This document shows positions 28,184 to 36,058 of a stretch of DNA of 53,479 bases, piece by piece. How positions within the stretch are numbered: position 1 is the first letter of the stretch; each line of letters starts with the position of its first letter. The stretch is taken from NCBI GenBank assembly GCA_944323445.1, contig CALUSM010000017.1, forward strand, positions 1 through 53,479, in the 5' to 3' direction. The notes under the pieces are model-generated. The model saw nothing but the letters and a program-made list of their open reading frames with translations. It searched no databases and had not been told where the DNA came from. Both the position numbers and the translations under genes were made by a program. The stretch is from an uncultured Bacteroidales bacterium. Its GTDB lineage: Bacteria > Bacteroidota > Bacteroidia > Bacteroidales > UBA932.

Positions 28184-28189
28184 AGGCCG

Positions 28190-28969
28190 ATGAGCGCTAA
28201 AGTCCGCAACAAAATAGAATTTCTCGGCACAGGCACCTCCCAGGGCATGCCCATCATCGGCTGCTCCTGCCCTGTCTGCCGCTCGGATGATTTCCATGAC
28301 AAAAGACTCAGAACCTCGGCCTACATCGAATATGACGGCCTGCGGCTGGTCGTGGATGCCGGTCCTGATTTCCGCCAGCAGATCCTGCGCAGCGGCATCA
28401 AGGAGCTGGATGCCGTGCTGCTGACCCACATGCACAAGGACCACACCGGAGGCCTGGACGATGTCAGAGCATTCAACTATTTCATGAACAAGGCATTTCC
28501 TATCTACGCCGAGCCCATAGTCCAAGAATCGCTCAAACGCGAGTACGCCTACGCCTTCGGGGACCACCGTTATCCAGGAGTACCTGACTTCATACTGCAC
28601 ACCATAGGCGAGGCCCCCTTCAGCATCAACGGAACGGAGATTATCCCGGTAAGGGCCATGCACTACAGACTCCCTATCCTGGGCTTCAGGTTCGGCAGGC
28701 TGGGATACCTGACAGACGCCAATTACATAAGTCCCGAGTCCATAGAGCTTTTCCACGGAGTGGACATCTTCGTCGTAAGCTGCATACGCAGGACTCCGCA
28801 CATCTCCCACTTCTCCCTGGACGAGGCCTTGGAAGTCTGCCGCAAAGTCGGAGCACGACAGAGTTTCCTGACCCACCTCTCCCATCAGCTTGAGAAATAT
28901 TCCGACCTCTGCAGGGCATTACCAGAAGGGGTGGAACCGGCTTATGACGGACTTTCCCTAACCTTTTGA
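28190..28969 (+). CDS. Metallo-beta-lactamase-fold hydrolase (PhnP-like)
   Basis: Start ATG 28190 (MSAKVRNKIEFLGTGTSQG) is fixed by the preceding -7 box and by family alignment; the open frame upstream is intergenic. The 259-residue protein carries the di-metal motif HMHKDH (His80, His82, Asp84, His85), then AMHYRLPILGFRFG and LTHLSHQ. An N-terminal CSCPVC knot (Cys25, Cys27, Cys30) matches the PhnP/RNase Z-like subgroup with an extra zinc. PhnP itself is a cyclic phosphodiesterase, but most Bacteroidota members are uncharacterised and no phn genes are nearby. Cytosolic. Confidence 0.87.
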   Translation: MSAKVRNKIEFLGTGTSQGMPIIGCSCPVCRSDDFHDKRLRTSAYIEYDGLRLVVDAGPDFRQQILRSGIKELDAVLLTHMHKDHTGGLDDVRAFNYFMNKAFPIYAEPIVQESLKREYAYAFGDHRYPGVPDFILHTIGEAPFSINGTEIIPVRAMHYRLPILGFRFGRLGYLTDANYISPESIELFHGVDIFVVSCIRRTPHISHFSLDEALEVCRKVGARQSFLTHLSHQLEKYSDLCRALPEGVEPAYDGLSLTF

Positions 28970-29040
28970 GACAGTTTTATTTGCTTTTTAGGATTATTTG
29001 TCCTATCTTTATAGGGCTAATCTTAAATCCACATGTTATT

Positions 29041-29460
29041 ATGATTAAGGAACACGACACCTATGACTACAACACCGTCTTCACAGAGAAAGACGCCGAA
29101 GTCTATGCAAAGCTGACGGACGACTACAATCCCGTCCACATAGACCGTGAATATGCCACCGGCACCGAATTCGGACGTCCGGTAGCTCAGGGAGTTCTCA
29201 TTCTCTGCGCATTCGCCAAGGTATTCGGCACAATGTGGCCGGCCGACAGACTGGCTTACTTCATCTCACAGAACGTCACATACCTCAGACCGGTGTACAT
29301 CGACGAGCCCTACCACATCCGCTTCGAGTGCACCAGCGTAGACCACAAAAGGATGATAGGCACCATTGTCGGCACAATGAGAGACAAGGACGGCAACAGC
29401 GTCGTGATTACAGAAGCGCGCATCTTCTCCAAAGAGCATTTCTCGGCACCGGCCATGTAG
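29041..29460 (+). CDS. MaoC-like hot-dog hydratase
   Basis: ATG 29041 (MIKEHDTYDYN) is preferred to an upstream TTG, whose extension is unlike the family. The 139 residues form a single hot-dog domain with the R-specific enoyl-CoA hydratase motif D-x4-H (Asp28, His33 in LTDDYNPVHID), then GRPVAQGVLILCAFAKVFG and NVTYLRPVYIDE. Likely a (3R)-hydroxyacyl-CoA or -ACP dehydratase, though many such proteins act on other thioesters. It follows the hydrolase gene by 71 bp, with TATCTTTA as a weak -7 candidate, and ends at a strong terminator. Confidence 0.85.
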   Translation: MIKEHDTYDYNTVFTEKDAEVYAKLTDDYNPVHIDREYATGTEFGRPVAQGVLILCAFAKVFGTMWPADRLAYFISQNVTYLRPVYIDEPYHIRFECTSVDHKRMIGTIVGTMRDKDGNSVVITEARIFSKEHFSAPAM

Positions 29461-29479
29461 GACCGTCTGCTGACAGGAA

Positions 29480-29519
29480 AAAAAGAGGCTGCTCAGGAAA
29501 ACAGAGCAGCCTCTTTTTT
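29480..29519. terminator. Bidirectional intrinsic terminator
   Basis: A stem of about 15 bp (AAAAAGAGGCTGCTC / GAGCAGCCTCTTTTTT) with a 9-nt A-rich loop, flanked by A's on one side and T's on the other. It serves both the rightward MaoC gene and the leftward DUF5723 gene. Confidence 0.9.
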
Positions 29520-29542
29520 GCACTTGATCCGGTCGGAAAGAG

Positions 29543-30964
29543 TTAGTATCTCCTGTTCTTTCCGCCCAGGGATATGGTCAGGCCGAAATTGACATCGAGC
29601 ATCACCTCCTTGGCCGGTACCGGAAGCTTGATTCCTTCTATATTGAGAGCGGTGTAGTTCAGAGGAGTGTAGTCGCTGCCAAGGAATATGCCGATACCCT
29701 TCTTGGGAACGAAGGTAATCAGCCATCCGATTGTGGAGTGTGTCTTGAGAAGAGAATAGCTCAGGGCTATGTCGAAACTGCGTACGGGCGCATAGTTCCA
29801 GGCAATAGTCAGCTCGTTCTCAGTCCTGAAACGTCCGAAACGGGCGGAATACAGCAGCCCCACGTTCATCTTGTCGTCCAGGAACGAATAATCCACGCCC
29901 GCATGCAGGGTAGCTGCCAGAGTCCCGTTCTGGGCCTTGTCCACCTTATCTTCCGTGAATGACGCAAGATTCATCAGCTCGTCCGCAATTCCCTCAAGCT
30001 GAGAATTGATGTCGCCTTCACCTCCGAGATGCTCGACACCTTCGAAACGCACAGTCCCGTCAGCAGTAAAAATACGGGACTTGTTCTGACTGTAGGTGAT
30101 GAATCCGAGGTCGGTCACCGATACTGAGAACCGCAGGCCGTCCACAGGAGTACCCTGGGAAATGGTATACTCGGCGCCCAGGTCAAAAGCCAGGCCGAAT
30201 CCGCCTACTCCGAGAGAGGAAGGATCAAAATTGACTCCGCTGATATATCCGTTGTCATCAAAGGCGGGAGAAAGACCGCCGCCGAGAAGACGCATCGTAC
30301 CCAGGGATGACACCGCCCAGCTCTGTGAGCTGAGATTCAGGTCGAGGCGGTCGACATTCATCTGCATGTCAGCCATGCTGGCAAGAAACTTGACCTTACC
30401 GCCCACTCTCAGACCCTTCACAAACTCGTCCAGACCGCGGGAATAACCCAGTGCGAGACTGGCGTAGGCCTGCGCCCCTATAGCCAGATTCTGAATGCTG
30501 TATGACTGGGGATCCGTGGTCATTCCACACTTCAGGAAACGGAAAAGCTCAAGAGGGATGGAGCTGTCCATATTGACATCCAGTCCAAGGGACAAGGTCC
30601 AGAAAGAGTCCTTGCGGGTGAACCATCCGACATCGACCAGATTGTAGCCGAAACTGAAATCAGTATAAGAATCATTCTTCAGGCCCGAGAGAAAGAGTTC
30701 CGGACTGACCTCACTGTTCAGAAAGAGTCCGGTCTTTCCGTTCGAGAGAGGAAACAGGAATGTAGTGGGACCGTAGTTGGTTGCCAGCTGGATGTCGAAC
30801 CCGTTGAGCAGCGGGACGCCTATGTATCCCTGGTCAGGAACAAATGCGGGATTGAGGTAATGGCTCTGGGTAGAGTTCCTTACAAAATAGCTGGTTCTGC
30901 TCTGCGCGCCAAGGACCGCTGCTGCCAGGACGAGCACCGATATGGTAAGAAGTATTTTTTTCAT
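29543..30964 (-). CDS. DUF5723 outer-membrane beta-barrel protein
   Basis: The 473-residue exported protein has a signal peptide (MKKILLTISVLVLAAAVLGAQ). The mature part begins YFVRNSTQSHYLNPAFVPDQGYIGVPLL, the typical opening of the DUF5723 family, and continues with alternating hydrophobic strands rich in Gly, Phe and Tyr ending LDVNFGLTISLGGKNRRY. Predicted to be an outer-membrane barrel of the FadL-like general type; substrate unknown. It lies 9 nt after a lipoprotein gene in the same direction, a common arrangement for a barrel and its periplasmic partner. Last gene of the long leftward run. Confidence 0.82.
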   Translation of the reverse strand: MKKILLTISVLVLAAAVLGAQSRTSYFVRNSTQSHYLNPAFVPDQGYIGVPLLNGFDIQLATNYGPTTFLFPLSNGKTGLFLNSEVSPELFLSGLKNDSYTDFSFGYNLVDVGWFTRKDSFWTLSLGLDVNMDSSIPLELFRFLKCGMTTDPQSYSIQNLAIGAQAYASLALGYSRGLDEFVKGLRVGGKVKFLASMADMQMNVDRLDLNLSSQSWAVSSLGTMRLLGGGLSPAFDDNGYISGVNFDPSSLGVGGFGLAFDLGAEYTISQGTPVDGLRFSVSVTDLGFITYSQNKSRIFTADGTVRFEGVEHLGGEGDINSQLEGIADELMNLASFTEDKVDKAQNGTLAATLHAGVDYSFLDDKMNVGLLYSARFGRFRTENELTIAWNYAPVRSFDIALSYSLLKTHSTIGWLITFVPKKGIGIFLGSDYTPLNYTALNIEGIKLPVPAKEVMLDVNFGLTISLGGKNRRY

Positions 30965-30973
30965 ATTTCTGGC

Positions 30974-32752
30974 TTAGTAGTTAGATTCATTGTTGATATC
31001 GTTGATATCCAGGGTAATGCCGCCAGGAACCTCGAGAGAGAGGTTTGCCCTGATATAGGCGTCCGACGACAGTGGCTCGCCCGGCACTTCCCCGGCAAGA
31101 AGCTCGAACTGGAATACAAGAGCATAGATGTCCTCCTGTATGTCTGTCTTGGGCACAGTCAGCTCCAGCTCGGTAACCGCAGGGGCGGAACCGGCTCCTG
31201 CACTGTTTACCATCTGCTCAACATCCGGAATTTCCAGACGGCGCATACCGCTGTCCAGGAAATAGGCTGTCAGCTTGATACCCAAGGGGATGGTGCTGGT
31301 AAGCTCACCGCTGATGGTGACATTGGCCGAGCGGACCAAGTCAGAAAGCAGCACAGGCATCCCCGTCAGCGTATCCCTGACAGGCACCCGCAGGCTCTCT
31401 CCGAAAGAAAAAGGCAAGTTGAAAACGAACTCACCGTCTACACTGTACTCGCCTTCACAGACTATATATGCGTCCTCCCCGGGATCGGTATTCGAGACAA
31501 TCCTTATGTCCACGGCATCGGGAATACGCTTGATAAAATTCCTCATATCCGCCTCAATCCATGTATATCCGGACTCCAGACCGGCCGGCCTTTCGGTAGA
31601 GATCCAATAGAAAGCACCGGCGGACTCCCCGGGGTCATCTGATACGGGGGTCTCCAGCTCCAGATGCAGGGCATCGCCCTCTCCTTCCGCAAACACAGGC
31701 ACCAGGTCGGCATTGATGTTTACGGGCACTCCTGAGTTAGTGTTGAGCTCAGCCGTGATGTAGGGATTGTAGAAATCCAGCACCACGTCCTCGGCCTTGA
31801 ACATATCAGGGATACCTTCCAGCGTTACAGACTCATTCACAGGATCCACGTCGACGTCCACCCTGCCCAGGAAAGCCTCAGGCACCAGGCTGCCGTCAGC
31901 AGACCCGCCGCGCACGGAAACAGTCATGTATGCGGCAAGTTCCTCTCCTGAAAGACTCTCAAGATCCTGAGGATCGAAGTAAAGATGGAAATTACGTACG
32001 GTAAACTCATCCGAGAAGACAAACGGCTGCTCACTGCCGTCCTCTGGTACTTCAAACTCAATGGCCGTGAGGGTAAGCGGCTCAAAATAGACATGACCGC
32101 TCCGGTCCACGGTGCCTGAGAAAGTCACGGTATTGCCTTCCAGCATCGCTGACTCCTCGAAGACATAACGGTCAGGCACCACCACCTGCACCTCCATCTC
32201 CAGGGACTCCGGAAGAGGGCTGCCGCAGACAAGCTCGACTACAGGCTGCAGGTAAGTGTCGGCCAGCTCTACCCGGCTTATGCTCACCAGTCCGTGCCCG
32301 CGTGCTTCCTCGAATCCGAACTCATAGGCGAACTGCTCGTCGAGTCCCAGGTCTATCATAATCAGGTTGCCGCCAAGTCCTGTCTCCGGTATATCTCCGG
32401 CGTCAGGCAGTATGGTAGACACCGGGGAAATCTCATGATCAAGTCCCTCCACGGTCAGCTGTTCGGTAAAATCGCTCAGCGACACCTTCTCGTTGAAATT
32501 CTGAAGAAACTGAATATAATAGTTACCGTTTTCGTCTATTCCGATAACATCTCCTTCCGAGAGCTCCAGGAAGTCACCGATGGACACAGTATCCGTGGAG
32601 CCCAGGGGCATTGCAAACGCCTCGCCGCCGACAGTTATGCCGGCATCGAAGTCATCCTCGCCCAGAGCTATCTCCGAAGAGCACGAGCACAGGGCCGCTA
32701 CCGCCGCGGCCACAGCCGTAACGGTATACAAAATTCTAAAATACAGTCTCAT
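30974..32752 (-). CDS. Large exported lipoprotein of unknown function
   Basis: 592 residues. The N-terminus has a hydrophobic segment and a lipobox (LCSC, lipidated at Cys24), so it is a lipoprotein of the outer membrane or the cell surface. Much of the rest is beta-rich and acidic, with repeated sandwich-like units: a VSxRG...DG pattern, VDVDPVNESVTLEGIP, and near the C-terminus a repeat of 'LTVPKTDIQEDIYALVFQ'. No domain family was recognised. It directly precedes DUF5723 (9-nt gap) and may be its surface partner. Upstream, only 21 nt separate it from the HMA-domain gene. Confidence 0.7.
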   Translation of the reverse strand: MRLYFRILYTVTAVAAAVAALCSCSSEIALGEDDFDAGITVGGEAFAMPLGSTDTVSIGDFLELSEGDVIGIDENGNYYIQFLQNFNEKVSLSDFTEQLTVEGLDHEISPVSTILPDAGDIPETGLGGNLIMIDLGLDEQFAYEFGFEEARGHGLVSISRVELADTYLQPVVELVCGSPLPESLEMEVQVVVPDRYVFEESAMLEGNTVTFSGTVDRSGHVYFEPLTLTAIEFEVPEDGSEQPFVFSDEFTVRNFHLYFDPQDLESLSGEELAAYMTVSVRGGSADGSLVPEAFLGRVDVDVDPVNESVTLEGIPDMFKAEDVVLDFYNPYITAELNTNSGVPVNINADLVPVFAEGEGDALHLELETPVSDDPGESAGAFYWISTERPAGLESGYTWIEADMRNFIKRIPDAVDIRIVSNTDPGEDAYIVCEGEYSVDGEFVFNLPFSFGESLRVPVRDTLTGMPVLLSDLVRSANVTISGELTSTIPLGIKLTAYFLDSGMRRLEIPDVEQMVNSAGAGSAPAVTELELTVPKTDIQEDIYALVFQFELLAGEVPGEPLSSDAYIRANLSLEVPGGITLDINDINNESNY

Positions 32753-32773
32753 AACTTAGGTTTTTTGTGAAAT

Positions 32774-32986
32774 TCAGTTCTCAAGGGTGTAGTCTCCGGC
32801 TTTCTCTGTTATAACAGACTGAAGCTCGGACATTGTATATACCTTGTCCGTAAACTCAATCACTGCCTCCGCAGGATCGAGAGTCACGTTTGCCTTCACG
32901 CCCGGGATGGAATCCAGAGCCTTCTGTACATGCATGACGCAATGATTGCATGCCATGCCTTTCACTTTGTATACGACTTTTGACAT
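32774..32986 (-). CDS. Heavy-metal-associated (HMA) domain protein, CopZ-like
   Basis: ATG 32986 (MSKVVYKVKGMACNHC) gives 70 residues, the normal size for a free-standing HMA domain; the longer frame from 33013 would run through the promoter. The metal site MACNHC binds Cu(I) or similar soft metals. The ferredoxin-like alternation continues with VQKALDSIPGV and VTLDPAEAVIEF. Usually such chaperones serve a P-type ATPase, but none is in the window. Its neighbours are a nuclease-helicase gene and a lipoprotein gene. Confidence 0.88.
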   Translation of the reverse strand: MSKVVYKVKGMACNHCVMHVQKALDSIPGVKANVTLDPAEAVIEFTDKVYTMSELQSVITEKAGDYTLEN

Positions 32987-33010
32987 ATAGGTTAAATTTG
33001 TTTCTGGACG

Positions 33011-33042
33011 CAAAGATAATCAAAACGCGGCAATTTGTCCAA
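33011..33042 (-). promoter_or_regulatory. Promoter before the HMA gene
   Basis: On the minus strand TTG (33042-33040), 21 nt, then TATCTTTG (33018-33011). It overlaps the addA-like stop codon. It would allow the last three genes of the leftward run (HMA, lipoprotein, DUF5723) to be transcribed independently of the nuclease genes. Confidence 0.5.
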
Positions 33043-36040
33043 CTTCCTCCACTCCGTCTTCTCCATACCACAGCCATCCCTCCACCTCCCGATAGCCCAT
33101 CTGTCCCAGGAGGTCCATATAACCCCTCACCTGGCGGCGGTACTCCCCGTCCCTGCGGCGGCCGAACTTGTAATCCACCACCACGGCTTTCTGCCCGTCA
33201 CGGCTGAACATCATCCGGTCCGGACGATAGCTGTCCCCTCCAGGCGAGAGTATGGGCGTCTCGTTCATAAGGGTATAGGTCCCGTCAAACCAATGCCGTC
33301 CGCTCACCGACAGCAGCATGGATGAGAGCTGCTCCAGCACCCGCGGTTCCTCCTTCCGGGAAAGATGCCCCGAGAGCACCGCATCCCGCACTGCCCCTTC
33401 GAGGTCGGAGTCAGTCTCCACCACGGACAATATCTCATGCAGGACTATCCCCCTCATCCTACGGCTGTCCCTCGAGAAAAACTCCTCCCCGGATAGGGAA
33501 AGCCGCAGCCTGTCCCTCAGCGGCACCGAGGGCACATGGTCCATCTCCTCCCCGGAGACACCTCCATCCTCCCCCTTTTTATAGAAGGGCACCGTCCATT
33601 CTCCCTCCTCATACACTCCGTCCGCCAGCCTTCCATACAGGTGGTTATATAGGATATTGGACACAGAGGACGGAGGGGTGCTCCCGTCCTTGGACGGACG
33701 GACCAGGGCAAATACCAGCAGCTCCTGGACAGCCCGGGTAAATGCAACATAAGCTACATTCACTGCATCCACGGCACTCAGGAGCATCTCACGCCGGTAA
33801 TCCCCGGCAAATACAGTCTTTTCCAAAGCACTGCGGCACTCCAGGGGATAGACCGGCAGCATGTCGAAGGGTGGCACGGAGGAGCCGCACCAGATGTACT
33901 TGACGGAATTGCCCTTGGAGGCAAAGGGTATCTGGAGGTAGGGAATAATGACAGCCTTGAATTCCAGTCCCTTGGACTTATGAATCGTTATTACGCGCAG
34001 GGCGTCCCGGCCTTCGGGTGCCGAAACGGAACGGTTCGCGCCCTCGGAGTCCCACCAGCGCAGGAAGCCGGTGATGTCGGACCCCTCGGTCCCGATGTAC
34101 TCCAGCACGCAGTCCAGAAAGGCATTGATGAAAGCCGAGCCGCCGTCCTCCTGTCCTTCCGGTCGGCTGCGCAAAAGTCTTTCGCAGATGTTGTACAGGG
34201 ATTTGTCGGATGGCGTCTCCTTGCCGGAGGCCATCTCCCGCAGCCTGTCTACCGCCCTGCGCACAGCAACCGAGGAGGATATCCTCAGGGAGTCCTCCGT
34301 CATGATGCTGTAGCCCTCGGTTATCAGCAGGTCAGATATGGCAGCGCCCTCGGCCCTGGTCCGCACCAGGAAGGCTATGTCTCCTGGGCGGTACCCGTGT
34401 TCCAGCAGGGTGCGGACCGACTCGAGGATCCGGCCCAGGTAAGCCTCCTCGGTCATTACGGCATTGTTGCCCTCGGTAAATGTCACTTTTATGTGTCCGG
34501 CAGGACGGCTGCTTCCTTCGGGTATCTGCTGGACCGCATCGGAATAGATACGTCCGATGAGCTCATCCCCGGTCAGGTTGCCCAGGGCTCCGAAGAAGGA
34601 ATTGTTGAAGGAGACGACCTCGGAGGAGCTGCGCCAGTTGTAGGCCAGGGTCCCGGAGAGGAGCTTGCGCGGGTCAAAGCGGGAGACTATCTCTGTGTCC
34701 AGCAGCCTCCAGTCGGATCCCCTCCAGCGATAGATGCTCTGCTTGACATCACCGACTATCAGGCAGGAATGACCTGCGTCCACGCTGTCGCGGAGCAGGG
34801 GTTCGAAATTGTCCCACTGCATCCGGGAAGTGTCCTGGAACTCGTCCAGCAGATAGTTGTCCAGATGCGAGCCCACACGCTCATATATAAAAGGTGTGTC
34901 GCTGCCGTCAATGATGTCCGAGAGGAAACGGGGTGTGTCGGAAAGCAGGACCAGGTTGTTGCGGCGGCAGTGGTCCCGGACCTGGGCCTCGATGTCGCTC
35001 AGGATGCCCGCGACAGAGAGGTTACGCTGAATCTCCAGGGCAGTGAAGTAGTTCCGCAGACGTTCCGGATCGGAAGCCTTGCACACCAGGTCCTTCAGTC
35101 CGGCGTGACAGGCCGAGGTGATGTCCGGAATCCGTTTTTTGGCCGATGAGGCGCACCATTTGTCCGGTTCCTTCTCAGCCATGCCGGCAAATGTAGCCGA
35201 CGGGGCCTCGAAACGGCCGGAGCGGAGCTTGTCGAAATAGTTCATGAACGAGCGGGAGCCGCCCTTGAAGTCCGAGGGGGTCAGGTCATAACGGGCCATT
35301 ATAGAAGAAGCATCATCCGCCATCCTTCGGCTCTCCTCACGGAAATCCTTGACAATCTTACGCATGGCCTCTGCGCACTCAGCGATGGACGCCCTCCCGG
35401 CCAGCTCCACCCCAGCCCCGCGCACTGCCAGCTTGAATGGTTCCTTGAAAAGCTCTGAACCCAGGCGCAGGAGCTGGGGAACGCTGTTCCAGTCCCGTCC
35501 GTTCTCCACAGCCTCAATGGACAGGTCAATGAGCCACTGCAACAGCTCCTCGTTGTCGTCGATGGAACTCATCAGTTCGTCCACAGCCAGGGCCAGGATG
35601 CTGTCGTCGTTGATCTCCACGTTGTAGGAGGAGAAATGCCCAGTCTCGATGGCAAAAGCTCTGAGCACTTGCTGGAAGAAACGGTCTATGGTACTGATAT
35701 TGAAGAGGGAGTAATCGTTCAGAATCGCCGAGAGCAGGGCTGAGGCATGAGAGCGGACCGCTTTCTCCACCGCCTCTGGAGCGGTGCCGTCAGCCGCCAT
35801 GTCCCTGAACCGGCCGGTCTTCATCAGGTCCCGGACAAACGGAGACTTCTCCCCCGAGGCAATCCGGTGCAGTTCCTCCAGGACCCTCTGCTTCATCTCC
35901 CCGGTGGCCTTGTTGGTGAAGGTCACCGCCAGAATCGACTTATAGCGGTCAATACCGCCGCCGAAAAGCATCCTCAGATACTCTCCCGTAAGCTTGTGGG
36001 TCTTGCCCGACCCGGCCGATGCCTTGCATATCTCCAGCAT
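33020..36040 (-). CDS. AddA/RecB-like UvrD-family helicase-nuclease
   Basis: 1006 residues. The SF1A helicase core begins at the very N-terminus with Walker A in CKASAGSGKTHKL (Lys13), then LAVTFTNKATGEM (motif Ia), DEFQDTSRMQW (motif II), GDVKQSIYRWRGSD (motif III), and VITIHKSKGLEF plus VAFTRAVQEL (motifs V-VI). The C-terminal PD-(D/E)XK nuclease shows the catalytic set in DRMMFSRDG...VVDYKFG. It is placed 18 nt after the AddB-like gene, which makes an AddAB-type double-strand-break resection complex. The protein is shorter than Bacillus AddA (about 1230), as usual in Bacteroidota. Confidence 0.9.
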   Translation of the reverse strand: MLEICKASAGSGKTHKLTGEYLRMLFGGGIDRYKSILAVTFTNKATGEMKQRVLEELHRIASGEKSPFVRDLMKTGRFRDMAADGTAPEAVEKAVRSHASALLSAILNDYSLFNISTIDRFFQQVLRAFAIETGHFSSYNVEINDDSILALAVDELMSSIDDNEELLQWLIDLSIEAVENGRDWNSVPQLLRLGSELFKEPFKLAVRGAGVELAGRASIAECAEAMRKIVKDFREESRRMADDASSIMARYDLTPSDFKGGSRSFMNYFDKLRSGRFEAPSATFAGMAEKEPDKWCASSAKKRIPDITSACHAGLKDLVCKASDPERLRNYFTALEIQRNLSVAGILSDIEAQVRDHCRRNNLVLLSDTPRFLSDIIDGSDTPFIYERVGSHLDNYLLDEFQDTSRMQWDNFEPLLRDSVDAGHSCLIVGDVKQSIYRWRGSDWRLLDTEIVSRFDPRKLLSGTLAYNWRSSSEVVSFNNSFFGALGNLTGDELIGRIYSDAVQQIPEGSSRPAGHIKVTFTEGNNAVMTEEAYLGRILESVRTLLEHGYRPGDIAFLVRTRAEGAAISDLLITEGYSIMTEDSLRISSSVAVRRAVDRLREMASGKETPSDKSLYNICERLLRSRPEGQEDGGSAFINAFLDCVLEYIGTEGSDITGFLRWWDSEGANRSVSAPEGRDALRVITIHKSKGLEFKAVIIPYLQIPFASKGNSVKYIWCGSSVPPFDMLPVYPLECRSALEKTVFAGDYRREMLLSAVDAVNVAYVAFTRAVQELLVFALVRPSKDGSTPPSSVSNILYNHLYGRLADGVYEEGEWTVPFYKKGEDGGVSGEEMDHVPSVPLRDRLRLSLSGEEFFSRDSRRMRGIVLHEILSVVETDSDLEGAVRDAVLSGHLSRKEEPRVLEQLSSMLLSVSGRHWFDGTYTLMNETPILSPGGDSYRPDRMMFSRDGQKAVVVDYKFGRRRDGEYRRQVRGYMDLLGQMGYREVEGWLWYGEDGVEEVGQIAAF

Positions 36041-36058
36041 ATTCTGTATAAATTTTAT

